The notes beneath the pieces were generated by a model that saw only the letters and a program-made list of their open reading frames with translations, was not told the origin of the DNA and searched no databases. Positions 29,490 to 38,653 of a stretch of 64,000 nt of DNA are shown in pieces (position 1 is the stretch's first letter; each line of letters begins with the position of its first letter). Where the stretch lies: assembly GCF_026012015.1 (NCBI RefSeq), contig NZ_BRXR01000001.1, positions 2,567,501 to 2,631,500 of the forward strand. Direction: 5' to 3'. The stretch is from Clostridium omnivorum (lineage in GTDB: Bacteria > Bacillota > Clostridia > Clostridiales > Clostridiaceae). A program made the position numbers and the translations under genes.

Positions 29490-29888
29490 ATGATAAATGA
29501 ACTGGTACAAAGCTTCAAGATAAACCTAGAGGAAGATGGAAAGAGTGTAAAAACAGTTGAAAGTTATGTTAGAGATACTTCTGCTTTTGTAACATTCCTT
29601 GAACGAAAGGGAGTTGATTTCAATGGAGAAATGAAGAGATTCTACATTACTAGCTATAGGAACTATCTCATTGAACAGCAATACGAACTATCAACAATCA
29701 ATAAAAAGGTCAACAGTATTAATTCTTTCAAAAGGTACTTAGTGGACAATGGCCGTACAAAAGATATTGTTGTAGATATTGCTAAAGATAGAGTAAAGCT
29801 GGCATATGATTCTGAAAGGCAGGTTGAGGTACTAGCAGATAGGCAAGTAGAGGAAGTCCTGTTCTACATTGAGAATGAGATTGAATAG
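29490..29888 (+). pseudogene. Tyrosine recombinase, N-terminal core-binding fragment (copy 1)
   Basis: 132 residues: INELVQSFKINLEEDGKSVK, TVESYVRDT and TINKKVNSINSFKRYLVDNG form the SAM-like core-binding domain of a phage/transposon integrase. The catalytic domain (R...HxxR...Y) is missing. Beyond the stop, codons for KVSKK continue in frame before the sequence switches to rhs core at about 29936. It has a good GAAAGGAG site, so the fragment may be made, but it cannot catalyse recombination. Confidence 0.8.
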
Positions 29889-29935
29889 AAGGTAAGTAAA
29901 AAGGAATAGGATTATAGTCCTATTGTCAAGACCCA

Positions 29936-30415
29936 CTGGACAACGTAAGTAGTTATGAGATAATAAATTATGTAAATGATGTGTCCTTAAATAATGCAGA
30001 GGTACTAATGACATCAGATAAGGATGGAAATTACACTCAGGCATATACTTATGGACTAGACAGAATATCTACTGATTATCTTGCGTCAGATGAAACAACA
30101 AAGAGAGATCCGCTGTACTACATGTATGATGGACGTGGAAGTGTAGCTCAGCTTACTAATAGTTTAGGGCAAGTAAAAGATAAGTATAGCTACGATCCAT
30201 TTGGAAATACAAATCATGGAGGACCACTTGGAAACAGTGAGGCTCATTTCCAAAGCTTCTTTGGCTTCAATGGAGAAGAGTATAATAACATCAGCGGACT
30301 TCAATATCTAAGAGCGAGATATTATGAAACGAGGCAGATAAACGAGGTGAATTTAATAAAGCAATCAAAGAAATTACACACAAATATTAGGAAAATTAGG
30401 GGGATATTATGTTAA
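29936..30415 (+). pseudogene. Rhs core fragment with out-of-frame toxin tail
   Basis: From LDNVSSYEI at 29936 the frame follows the Rhs core (LYYMYDGRGSVAQL, SGLQYLRARYYE) to about 30329, then runs into an unrelated tail. In another frame the tail reads ADKRGEFNKAIKEITHKY, probably the end of a toxin joined out of frame. The core lacks its 3' end (no DPSGH) and any upstream shell. Longest start-bearing frame: 29981-30415. Confidence 0.78.
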
Positions 30416-30735
30416 TAGCTACAGCTAAAATAATATTTTTAAAGATAAATGAAAATTCTTCTAATGATGATGGTTTAGAGGCAAGAAATACTTTAAGACC
30501 TGCATTTGACTTTGGGGAAGACTTATTGTTTTCAGGAACAATAAAAAATGATAGTTCATTGCAGAAATACCTTTATGAAAAAGAGTATGTTGTTAAAGTA
30601 GAATTTCCCACAATAGAGGATGAAGCATATGAGGCTATTAAACCATTAATTAAGATAGATATGGATTTAAACATACAAACTGGTTCAAAAATAATTGGTA
30701 AAGCAAAGTTATTGGATTATGCTTACGAAAATTAG
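30409..30735 (+). CDS. Probable immunity protein
   Basis: 108 residues, acidic, with an OB/beta-barrel-like pattern (LRPAFDFGEDLLFSG, YVVKVEFPTIEDEAYEAI, GSKIIGKAKLLDY) recalling the small domain-2-like barrel proteins near EF-Tu; this is only a resemblance. It overlaps the end of the Rhs fragment by 7 bases and has GGGGG upstream of the ATG. Confidence 0.6.
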   Translation: MLIATAKIIFLKINENSSNDDGLEARNTLRPAFDFGEDLLFSGTIKNDSSLQKYLYEKEYVVKVEFPTIEDEAYEAIKPLIKIDMDLNIQTGSKIIGKAKLLDYAYEN

Positions 30736-30788
30736 TATATGGTGGCATTAAAAGAAAATGAAGTTTAGATTACATGAATTCTACTTAA

Positions 30789-31088
30789 TTAAGAATAACT
30801 GATTACTTAAGAGCAGCTATCTTAATAAAAGATAATGGTATTGTAAAAGTTAATTCATCAGGGAGTGATAGACCACTTACAGGCATAGCTAATAGCTACT
30901 ATAAAACTGCTAACGGTGAACATGTATTTGTCTATGATGGAGATGGCAAGTTGATTTATGATTTGAGTACAGAAAGAGTTAAATCATTTAAGATTAATGT
31001 TAATCCAAAAGGAGAAGAGTTTTACCAAGCTTATAAGCTAAAGGGTGATGTACCTGATTTCATAAAAATATGTTTGGATGGTGATACT
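30789..31088 (+). pseudogene. Toxin-tip remnant with single-base frameshift
   Basis: The frame opens at 30789 after a stop and reads SGSDRPLTGIANSYYKT, GEHVFVYDGDGKLIYDL, FKINVNPKGEEFYQAYKLKG and DVPDFIKI. One extra A in the A-run near 31065 would give DFIKNMFGW followed by TGA at 31082-31084, a natural toxin end just before the immunity ATG at 31089. The deletion instead fuses toxin and immunity into one frame. Toxin family not recognised. Confidence 0.65.
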
Positions 31089-31577
31089 ATGAAAGAATAT
31101 AAATTAAGTAAAGGAATTGTTGCTAGTCAGATTTTTGATGAGTTTGAGGAACAAAGAGGAACAAGCCTTTTTCATCATTCAGCTAATAGTTGCAATATAG
31201 ATTGTTTTTTATCTGTTGCATATACTTTATGTCCGGATATAGTTGAAGTAAATGGGTATATTTTTATTTCAGACTTATTTGATGCAGAAGGAGATGAAGC
31301 ATTTGAGGAGATTAGGCGACTAGAGAAACAGTTTAACTGTGATAAAACTAAAATTGAGCAATGGGTAAATAGCAGAAGTCTAGGTGAGTTCTTTATTGGA
31401 TGTTATAGCAAATCTATGGATAATGATAAAATAATTGATGAGTTTGCTAAAGTATTGGTTTATTTCTGGAGTAGGAGGGCAATGGAATTGTTTCCTAATA
31501 GAAATATTATTGTAAAAACAGGCAATGAGATTATGGGTGAATTAGGACTTACTATTACAATGTACGAACAACTGTAA
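31089..31577 (+). CDS. Probable immunity protein fused in frame to the toxin remnant
   Basis: 162 residues from ATG 31089, with GGATGG 7 bases upstream. It is acidic and soluble (VNGYIFISDLFDAEGDEAFE). The same frame continues upstream into the toxin remnant, so a gene caller may start it at TTG 30951. The frameshift analysis favours the ATG as the original start. Confidence 0.65.
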   Translation: MKEYKLSKGIVASQIFDEFEEQRGTSLFHHSANSCNIDCFLSVAYTLCPDIVEVNGYIFISDLFDAEGDEAFEEIRRLEKQFNCDKTKIEQWVNSRSLGEFFIGCYSKSMDNDKIIDEFAKVLVYFWSRRAMELFPNRNIIVKTGNEIMGELGLTITMYEQL

Positions 31578-31726
31578 ATCTAGGCGTTAAAATTCAAAAA
31601 TGAGGTTTTAAATTTTAATCTAGATGCAAAACATCAATAAGATTGGTTGCAAAATAACGGTAGTTATAAGATTGCAACTAATAATATTGGGTTACATGAT
31701 TTTACATTTATATAGTTGGTTGTGAA

Positions 31727-31819
31727 CATGCTACATAATTTCAATTCTGCAGTGAGCAGATGAACTAACCTTAAAACAATGCTAAAATGGTAGTAATAGT
31801 AAAAAACTGTTACTACCAT
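31727..31819 (+). repeat. Cassette leader c: palindrome plus terminator hairpin
   Basis: The palindrome copy TACATAATTTCAATTCTGCAG lies within 31727-31754 and is followed by a stem, ATGGTAGTAATAGT (31787-31800) with ACTGTTACTACCAT (31806-31819). It is the same arrangement as at 25788 and 35205, and precedes the next displaced tip. Confidence 0.7.
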
Positions 31820-31841
31820 TAACTTTAGTGATTGCAGTTTT

Positions 31842-32131
31842 AGTCCCAAGGGTGTAAGTAATGCTCCTCAAAAAGGCATAGGCGGTAAAGGCTGGAGAGG
31901 AGATAAAACCTGGAAAAATAACATTAATACTGTAAAAAGTGGAGGGACAATAGAAGAACTTAACGTACAAGCTCCTACTCAACAAGAAGCAATTGATTTG
32001 ATAAAAGAATCTGGGGGTAGAGTTGATAGAATAGAAGGACCGCATGAATCGCCAAATCCTCATAACTTTGATCATATTACTATACAACTCCAGATGGTAA
32101 GAAAGGTACAATAAGGATACAAGGTAATTAA
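31842..32131 (+). pseudogene. Toxin-tip remnant with frameshift near its end
   Basis: The frame reads SPKGVSNAPQKGIGGKGWRG, then TIEELNVQAPTQQEAIDLI and DRIEGPHESPNPHNFDHI. It then shifts: restoring two bases near 32080 gives YTTPDGKKGTIRIQGN and a TAA at 32129-32131, 11 bases before the immunity start. No start codon precedes it. The SPKG start resembles the first residues after the DPxG cleavage motif of Rhs cores. Confidence 0.65.
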
Positions 32132-32142
32132 GGAGTGATATA

Positions 32143-32592
32143 TTGAGTTTAGATAATTTTAAACATAAGTTAACAATTCTTACTAAAGATGAAGCTCAGA
32201 ATATTAGAAATAAATATATAGAATTATTTGTAGACATACACAAGGAATATTATAAGAAGTATATCGGTGCGTTAAAAAAGTACTCTGATGGATTATGCTA
32301 TACTGGATACTTGTGGGATTGTATAAAGGATGTAGTAGTCATAGATTTGCAGTATGTTGGAGCTGTATCAAATAAACTAAATACGGTATACGCGCTTTGG
32401 GATATTCATACAGCAGAAAGGATATTTATAGAAGACTATTGGAAGTTTGGTAAAGATAGTATACTTAAATTAGATTTTGATGAACTAATGAAAAACTTGG
32501 AGTATTTACCGGAAGATATATACATCTTTGATGAAAATTTTAATTGGACTATTGTACTTACACACGAATATATAGATGATAAAAGATGGTGA
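32143..32592 (+). CDS. Probable immunity protein
   Basis: 149 residues from TTG 32143 with AAGGAG upstream, placed 11 bases after the restored toxin stop. Soluble, rich in Tyr/Lys/Asp. Family not recognised. The gene is intact while its toxin is frameshifted. Confidence 0.68.
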   Translation: MSLDNFKHKLTILTKDEAQNIRNKYIELFVDIHKEYYKKYIGALKKYSDGLCYTGYLWDCIKDVVVIDLQYVGAVSNKLNTVYALWDIHTAERIFIEDYWKFGKDSILKLDFDELMKNLEYLPEDIYIFDENFNWTIVLTHEYIDDKRW

Positions 32593-32703
32593 TTAAAATC
32601 AGGTGATATTTAATGAGGCTAGGACGGTTATTCACTGTTATCTAAAATGAATTACTATTAAAAAAAGATAGATGTATGCTCGTTTGAAACTGAACTTAAA
32701 AAG

Positions 32704-32919
32704 ATGAAGGAAGCTATGGATAGTATGAGAACTGAAACAAATTCAAAGGATGGGAAAGGTATTTATGGAAATGTAAAAAGATATTATCAGGGATTAGAGT
32801 TCCTATTGTATGCTAATAAAAACTTCGATAAGCTTTCCGATGAAGAAAAAGGGAAAGTTTATATTGAGGTAACTTTTATATCTGTTAATAGGGAAAGTAT
32901 AAAGAAGGGTGAAGAGTAA
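32704..32919 (+). pseudogene. Small orphan fragment, possibly a truncated immunity gene
   Basis: 71 residues (MKEAMDSMRTETNSKDGKG, LEFLLYANKNFDKLSDEEKG). The frame is open back to about 32664 without a start, and there is no clear ribosome-binding site. A degenerate copy of the leader hairpin lies at about 32618. Probably the tail of an immunity gene left by recombination. Confidence 0.45.
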
Positions 32920-33041
32920 TTGTAGTTTTTACCTTTTATGTTTTTCACTATTGGGTATAATTTTGAAGTTTATGAAGGCGGGTATTTTGTGATGACTGTC
33001 TTTTTGCTTTGTTGCCAGGGAACTAAGATCCACTGTACTAC

Positions 33042-34661
33042 ATGTATGATGGACGTGGAAGTGTAGCTCAGTTAACTAACAGTTTAGGACAGGTAAAAGA
33101 TAAGTACAGCTACGATCCATTTGGAAATATAAACCATGGAGGACCACTAGGAAACAGTGAGGCTCATTTCCAAAGCTTCTTTGGCTTTAATGGAGAAGAG
33201 TATAATAACATCAGCGGACTTCAATATCTAAGAGCGAGATATTATGAAGCAGACACAGGGAGATTCCTAACTAGGGACAGCTACTTAGGAAGCTTAACTG
33301 AACCATTAAGCTTAAATAGATATGCATACACAAACAACAACCCAGTAATGAACATAGACCCAAGCGGACACAGAAGGTTATCTGTGACAGGTGAGGAAGA
33401 GTATGACTTAGCTGCAAACCCAAGTAGTTATGGAACGCTAAGGAATGGTTCCAGATATGGAGATGTATCAACACTTCAGCAGCTTCTAAAGAATGCTGGA
33501 TTTAATCCAGGAACAATAGACGGTATATTCGGAAATAACACCGAGAAAGCAGTACGAGCATATCAGGCAAGCAAAGGCTTAGCAGTAGATGGTATTGTAG
33601 GAAATCAAACCTGGGGATCACTATTATCTGGTGGTACATCTAGCTCCTCAAGCTCAAGCAGCAGCTCACTGCCAAGCGAAATATTAAGAAAAGGCTCCAG
33701 TGACCCGCTAGTTAAAAAGCTACAGCAAGGCCTTATAAATTTAGGCTATGACTTAGGAAGCTATGGAGCAGATGGGGCATTCGGAAACAAGACAGAGCAA
33801 GCAGTAATAAGCTTCCAAAGAGACCATGGTTTGCTGGTGGATGGAGTAGTAGGAAGTCAAACCTGGGGTGCACTGCTAGGAGTAGCATCTCCTGCAGATA
33901 TGGGTAGAAGGGACAGATGTTCAAGTGCTGATTATATAGATAGTGAGGGGACTAGTAAGCAAGGAACTACACTTTCGCCAGAGACAATTAAAGCTTGGGA
34001 TGATATGAATGAAGCGCTTAATGAGGAAGGAACTATATCTAACAGAATTCTCAATGGTACATTTTTTCATATAGCTTTGAGATATCATGAGTTTTTCAAA
34101 AATATGGTACTTATTGGTATGGGAGACAATTCTCATGAAGGAGTTGTATATGTAACCGAAGACCAAGTTAAACTTGCCGAAGCAGGTGCTGATATAAGCA
34201 CAGGAGAACTAGAAGGTATGTTTATTGGTGCTGGGATTAATGGTGTCATTGGACTAAAGAGGTTAATGGAAGGTGAGATTTACTTCGGAAGCCAGCCTGT
34301 AGCAGCCAGTGGTATGAGAGTCATTTCTGAGGGTGGAAGTAAAGCTACATTTAAAAATGGTGATTTATTTGAAACAGCTATTATAGGTAAATCTGGTGTA
34401 GAAATAGGTACACTTGCAGATACAATAGTAGAAGGAGATACCTTAATACTAAAGGACATAAGTATATATTCAAATGTTGGCGATATTAAAAATGCAGTAG
34501 GGGCAAAAGATTTTGTGCAAATGAAAAATCAAATCGCTCAATTAGCAAAGGAGCAAGGATTTAAGACATTAAAAATTCTGGGTGAGAGAGTAATGAACTC
34601 AACATCTGCAAATCCTGGACATGGAATTGATATAACAATAGATTTGACTAAACTGAAGTGA
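33042..34661 (+). CDS. Displaced Rhs tip: core, two peptidoglycan-binding domains, pretoxin C and unknown toxin
   Basis: 539 residues; homology begins at 33027 directly after an in-frame TAA (DPLYYMYDGRGS). Rhs core 1-110, PG_binding_1 domains about 125-195 and 210-285, then a pretoxin module C (TLSPETIKAWDDMNEAL, ELEGMFIGAGINGVIGL) and a C-terminal domain ending NPGHGIDITIDLTKLK. About 650 bases are almost identical to 23450-24100 of the intact gene. No promoter, signal peptide or ribosome-binding site is visible, so it is probably a silent spare tip. Toxin activity unknown. Confidence 0.8.
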   Translation: MYDGRGSVAQLTNSLGQVKDKYSYDPFGNINHGGPLGNSEAHFQSFFGFNGEEYNNISGLQYLRARYYEADTGRFLTRDSYLGSLTEPLSLNRYAYTNNNPVMNIDPSGHRRLSVTGEEEYDLAANPSSYGTLRNGSRYGDVSTLQQLLKNAGFNPGTIDGIFGNNTEKAVRAYQASKGLAVDGIVGNQTWGSLLSGGTSSSSSSSSSSLPSEILRKGSSDPLVKKLQQGLINLGYDLGSYGADGAFGNKTEQAVISFQRDHGLLVDGVVGSQTWGALLGVASPADMGRRDRCSSADYIDSEGTSKQGTTLSPETIKAWDDMNEALNEEGTISNRILNGTFFHIALRYHEFFKNMVLIGMGDNSHEGVVYVTEDQVKLAEAGADISTGELEGMFIGAGINGVIGLKRLMEGEIYFGSQPVAASGMRVISEGGSKATFKNGDLFETAIIGKSGVEIGTLADTIVEGDTLILKDISIYSNVGDIKNAVGAKDFVQMKNQIAQLAKEQGFKTLKILGERVMNSTSANPGHGIDITIDLTKLK

Positions 34662-34675
34662 GGTGTGAAATAAAG

Positions 34676-34981
34676 ATGATTAACTTATCTATATTTTCAG
34701 ACGAGGAGATTGAGGAAATAGATACTTTCAAGGAATTGACGGAAGCAATGAGCGTAGATGGAGAGGAAATAATCTGTTTTGCAATACTTTCAGATATCGT
34801 TCATAAGAATATATCGGTAAATGATATATCGAAGGAACAGTTAAAGATAGTTAGTAGCCAGCTAAGCAAGACAAATGAGATATGCTCGGATTTAGTTTGG
34901 TTTGATAGCACTATGTTAGAAGAAATCGAACCGAAAGCTCAAAAATTGGTATGTGATATTGTGGAAAATAAGAATAATTAG
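34676..34981 (+). CDS. Probable immunity protein
   Basis: 101 residues, strongly acidic (DEEIEEIDTFKELTEAM). The ATG at 34676 has GTGAGGTG upstream; a longer start at 34658 overlaps the toxin end. It lies directly after the tip with module C. Family not recognised. Confidence 0.68.
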   Translation: MINLSIFSDEEIEEIDTFKELTEAMSVDGEEIICFAILSDIVHKNISVNDISKEQLKIVSSQLSKTNEICSDLVWFDSTMLEEIEPKAQKLVCDIVENKNN

Positions 34982-35402
34982 GTGTATCTTGCTGCAAAAC
35001 AAGTATTAAATAGCTACATAAATAGCATTTCCCAATAATAATTAAGACATTGATTGGAGTAAGCTGAAATTCTTAAATTCAACAAGTTGAATTTAATTAC
35101 AAAATTACGGCTAAACTAACTACAGAAATATAAAATAATACTATTAAAGTATATTTTTAAATAAAATAGTTGACAATATGTACTTGGAAAATGCTAATTT
35201 TAGCTGGAGAATAATAATTTTGTAGTAAGTAGATGTACAAAGTTAATAGAAATGCTAAGATGGTAGAAATAGTAAAAAGCTATTGCTACCATTTTCTTTT
35301 GTAGCTACAATTTTATTTCTAAGGAAGCGGGTAAACCTAATAATATAGATTTATCTAGACTTAACAGAGCAAGCAGTACTAAACTACCAAAGAGACCATG
35401 GG
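34982..35402 (+). repeat. Cassette spacer and leader d
   Basis: No intact gene. A degenerate cassette palindrome lies at 35205-35229 and the hairpin ATGGTAGAAATAGT with GCTATTGCTACCAT spans 35260-35292, followed by a T-rich tail. From 35349 the sequence is already in frame with the following Rhs fragment (LTEQAVLNYQRDHG), the remains of a second PG-binding domain. Confidence 0.7.
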
Positions 35403-36290
35403 TTGTTGGTGGATGGAGTAGTAGGAAAGCAGACCTGGGATGAGCTTGGAAGTAAGAGTAGATCACAGAGTTCGAGTATGTGCGAGGGCTTACCAGAAAT
35501 AGGTAGTCAAGAGATGGGTACAACTGTGACTCCAACAACTATTATGTATAACTTTTTTAAAGGTATAGTAGAAGCTGGTAAAGAAAATATAGATGGGATA
35601 TGGAATTTTATTAAAAATCCAATAAAATCAGCTATAGAAATGGCACAAGGCATTGCATTTTTAAAAAGGGCAGCTACTGCTGGAACAGAAGAAAATATAG
35701 CTTTTATGTCTGGAATTGCAAGGGAAATTGCTAATTTTGCAATTGGAGATGGTAATGAGAAAGCAAGAATAATAGGAAAAATTGCTGGTGAAATATTAAT
35801 AACAGTCCTTGCTACCAAGGGAATGAGCGCATTAAAAAATATAATACAGGATTCAGCAAAAGCAGGAAATTTAGCAGAACTGATAGAAATAGGAAAGAAT
35901 CGGAAGATAGGTTCTGCAGAGGTTGGCTCCATATTTGAGAGGGTGGGTAATGCTGTTGGTAAGAGTACTGAAATTACCAATCTATTAGACAATATGCCTG
36001 AATTAACTGGCTCTACTAGAGATAAGTTGTTATCTATTACGCAAAATTCAAAATTAAGAAATATAGTGGATCAACTTTATAGACCAGGTGCAACAGTTGG
36101 AGATGGTGGAACTGCCTCTATGCTAGAGGAGGAGTTTTCCCAAGGTTCTTCAAAACATCTACAAAAAGCACAAGAGAGACTAACACAGTTAAACAATCTA
36201 GCAAAGTCTGAAAAGTTAAGTCTTAATGACTCGGATATTCTTGATGCTTTAAGAAATGACTTAAATGATGCAATAAATTTGTTTAAATAG
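35403..36290 (+). CDS. Displaced Rhs tip: PG-binding end, pretoxin module B and toxin
   Basis: 295 residues. The first 35 are the end of a PG_binding_1 domain (VDGVVGKQTWDELGS). Residues 38-180 are pretoxin module B, near-identical to 26115-26535. The C-terminal part (LRNIVDQLYRPGATVGDGGT, EEEFSQGSSKHLQKAQERL) differs completely from that copy. I recall similar RPGA-x-(I/V)-G-(D/N/S)-G-(G/S)-T toxin ends in other contact-dependent systems but cannot name the activity. No ribosome-binding site is seen at the TTG start. Confidence 0.72.
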   Translation: MLVDGVVGKQTWDELGSKSRSQSSSMCEGLPEIGSQEMGTTVTPTTIMYNFFKGIVEAGKENIDGIWNFIKNPIKSAIEMAQGIAFLKRAATAGTEENIAFMSGIAREIANFAIGDGNEKARIIGKIAGEILITVLATKGMSALKNIIQDSAKAGNLAELIEIGKNRKIGSAEVGSIFERVGNAVGKSTEITNLLDNMPELTGSTRDKLLSITQNSKLRNIVDQLYRPGATVGDGGTASMLEEEFSQGSSKHLQKAQERLTQLNNLAKSEKLSLNDSDILDALRNDLNDAINLFK

Positions 36291-36304
36291 AGGAGTTTGT
36301 AGAT

Positions 36305-36673
36305 ATGAGCAAAAGATCAGAAGAATTTTTTGGAGTAATGCTAGACTTTTTTCCTTCTTTGAATAGTGCGTATAGAAAATCAATAGAAGATAACGGGGAG
36401 GTGTTAGAAACAGTCATAATAGAGGACATCTTTATGCCAGAAATAATTAGGTTATTAAGAGAGGATAAAAATATCAAGTTATTAAAGGATATCTTTAATT
36501 ATTTTGAAGAAATATCTGAATGTGAAGATAAGCACTTGATTAAAATCTTATCTATTACAGTACTTGAAATATTAGGCAATGATAAAACGGTTCTAAGTGT
36601 GGCACAAAAGTATATGGGACCTAAAATCATACAACTACAAAGAGAGGCTGATATAGGATTGGGTAGAATCTAA
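36305..36673 (+). CDS. Immunity protein of the RPGATVGDGG toxin
   Basis: 122 residues, helical and acidic, with NGEVLETVIIEDIFMPEII and LEILGNDKTVLSVAQKYMGP. I have seen this pattern in a DUF7674-like family of immunity-type proteins; the family name is from memory. GAGGAG precedes the ATG, 14 bases after the toxin stop. Confidence 0.7.
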   Translation: MSKRSEEFFGVMLDFFPSLNSAYRKSIEDNGEVLETVIIEDIFMPEIIRLLREDKNIKLLKDIFNYFEEISECEDKHLIKILSITVLEILGNDKTVLSVAQKYMGPKIIQLQREADIGLGRI

Positions 36674-36885
36674 TCAATTTAATGATTAAAATTTGCGCGA
36701 GCTTGACAACATTGGTTTTATTAGTGTCGATTTAGTGAAGAAAAGTTCAGAAGCTATTTGAGATATGTACAAGTCATGCATCTGGTGGTAAAAGGATGGT
36801 TGCCGCTAAAAATGAAACTACAGTTTCGGCCTAAGGGGGTTGCAAGGGGGCGGGTGATGCTAACTTATTAGATGAATTGGCAAGT

Positions 36886-37305
36886 TAGGTTCTGCAGAGG
36901 TTGGCTCCATATTTGAGGGGTCTACACAAGCTGGAAAGTTGACAGGTTCTTTAACAGGCTTAACCCAAGCAGAAAGAACTGTTGTAAATGATTTATTAAG
37001 TAGTGGTAAGAATGTTGAAATTATACCACGTTCAGCAGCACAAGGAGTTAAAACACCAGATTTCTTAATAAATGGTGTTAAAACAGAACTGAAGACATTA
37101 ACTGGAACAAGCTTAAATACTCCTGTAACTAGAATTCAAGAGGCCTTTAAACAAGGTGCAGAAGCTGTTATTATAGATGGAAGAGGTGTGGGAATTACAG
37201 CTGAACCAAGCCAATACCATATTAAATAGGGCTACAGGAGTATACAAGGTAAATTTACCAGGGAATGTACAAATATGGACAGTAGATGGAATTATAGGGA
37301 GGTAA
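36886..37305 (+). pseudogene. CdiA-type tRNase toxin tip, frameshifted
   Basis: The frame opens with the end of pretoxin module B (GSAEVGSIFEG) and continues GKNVEIIPRS, KTPDFLINGVKTELKTLTGT, SLNTPVTRIQEAFKQGAE and VIIDGRGVG. It hits TAG at 37227; in a shifted frame the natural end follows, RATGVYKVNLPGNVQIWTVD to TAA 37303-37305. The motifs resemble the PD-(D/E)xK-like CdiA C-terminal tRNase family. Start-bearing frame: TTG 36939. The base-level lesion near 37225 should make it inactive. Confidence 0.7.
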
Positions 37306-37310
37306 AAACT

Positions 37311-37550
37311 ATGGCTAAAATGACATGTAGATGTGGAGAATTGTTATCAAACAATGATGCACCAAATGATATTGAATTAAAAGTGTACACTGATAAAGAA
37401 TGGGATGATATTTTAAATGTAGATTCCATTGACCCAATTATGATTCCATCTCCAAAATATAATGTATGGAGATGTCCAAAATGCGAGAGATTGTACTTTT
37501 TTGAAGATGGAAAGGATACTGCTATAAAGATATACAGCATTGAGGAATAA
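37311..37550 (+). CDS. Zinc-ribbon-like immunity protein of the tRNase tip
   Basis: 79 residues with CRCG near the start and CPKC downstream, forming a possible zinc site. The ATG at 37311 has GGGAGG 8 bases upstream and lies 5 bases after the restored toxin stop; the longer frame from 37275 overlaps the toxin. It is intact although the toxin is frameshifted. Confidence 0.72.
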   Translation: MAKMTCRCGELLSNNDAPNDIELKVYTDKEWDDILNVDSIDPIMIPSPKYNVWRCPKCERLYFFEDGKDTAIKIYSIEE

Positions 37551-37888
37551 ATAATTATGAAAGAATCTGATGTATACAAATTTATTTAAAATCCACATAA
37601 ATTTCTGGATGCAATATAGTCTCGCTACAATATTAAGATACGATTAACTTCATAAAAATGAGATAATAGAAAATATAGTTGAACCAATAAAACTAAAGAT
37701 AAAATACACTGCATAATTGTAATAATGCAGTGAGAAAAAGACTAAATGAACTAGCTGAAAAATGAGTAAGCTAGTTCATTAATTTTTATAGTGATAAAAT
37801 AGCAGTAGATGTTGAAAATGCTAAACTATGCCGATGAAAAATAATAAGACAGACTCTGCCCCAGGGAACGGGTAATCCTAAGGTATCA
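37551..37888 (+). repeat. Cassette spacer and leader e
   Basis: The best cassette palindrome is at 37707-37732: CACTGCATAATT, two bases, then AATAATGCAGTG. Next comes a perfect 12-bp hairpin, AATGAACTAGCT (37745-37756) with AGCTAGTTCATT (37769-37780), and a T-rich tail. After about 37848 the frame of the next toxin is open (LPQGTGNPKVS). Confidence 0.75.
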
Positions 37889-38635
37889 ATGGCTTTTGGT
37901 TCTGTGGAATTAGGTACTGGAAACGTTGGAGATTTCTCCAACCTTGAAGGGGCATCAATTAAAGAGATTTTTTCAAGAATACCAGCGGATGCAGTCGATG
38001 TAGGATTTAAACCTGAGCCAGGTAGGATAGAGGCAGGATATAAATTTAGATGGACGGATGCTTCAGGGATAAAGTATGAGATTCATGGACATAGTGCTGA
38101 TGCAAATGCACCAACTGGTAGCAATGGTGCAAATGGATGGACTGTTAGAATTCAAAAGTCTGGAGGTGGTATAGGCGGAAAATGGTGGCTAAGCAAGGAT
38201 GGTACAACATGGTATAAGGATAATGTAGGCAATGAAAGAAGTCCAGCTTATAATTCTAGCGCCTGGAATGATACACATATTCCAACACAAGACCTAGATG
38301 ATGATGATTTTAATGGAGGTGGTTCAGGTGGCGGAGGTTCTAAAGGAAAATTTGAACCTAACACCTTTCTTGAAGAAACGCTAAATAAAATAGTTCCGAT
38401 GAAAGAATGGTGGCAGAGACCAAGGGGAGAAGTAATATCTGTAAGTAATTGGTATGAATATGGTACAAGGGTTTCATTTCTTGAGAAAAATGGCACGATA
38501 AGTAACTATATGATGCGGGGAAAGATGTTTAAACCCATGGGAAATGAAAATGGAGTTTATATAATGCCGGTTAATCCATCAGGACTACCATCAATTGTTC
38601 CTTATCCTAGTGTATCACCAGCATTAGTATATTAA
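37889..38635 (+). CDS. Orphan toxin, polymorphic toxin type 30-like
   Basis: 248 residues without signal peptide. Residues 20-135 read IPADAVDVGFKPEPGRIEAG, YEIHGHSADANAPTGSNG and SSAWNDTHIP, which I recall as the Ntox30 family. A Gly-rich linker (GGGSGGGGSKG) leads to a C-terminal extension of about 90 residues (WWQRPRGEVISVSNWYEYG) that may be a second domain. There is no ribosome-binding site at the ATG and the Rhs core is missing, so it is a stored tip. Confidence 0.7.
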   Translation: MAFGSVELGTGNVGDFSNLEGASIKEIFSRIPADAVDVGFKPEPGRIEAGYKFRWTDASGIKYEIHGHSADANAPTGSNGANGWTVRIQKSGGGIGGKWWLSKDGTTWYKDNVGNERSPAYNSSAWNDTHIPTQDLDDDDFNGGGSGGGGSKGKFEPNTFLEETLNKIVPMKEWWQRPRGEVISVSNWYEYGTRVSFLEKNGTISNYMMRGKMFKPMGNENGVYIMPVNPSGLPSIVPYPSVSPALVY

Positions 38636-38653
38636 TTAGTGAGGAGGTTTATT

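Noticed and set aside
36674-36885. Possible further toxin gene (LRELDNIGFISVDLVKKSSE)
   Set aside because: Only a short stretch is open, with several stops in all frames. It is probably a degraded tip but too short to annotate as one.
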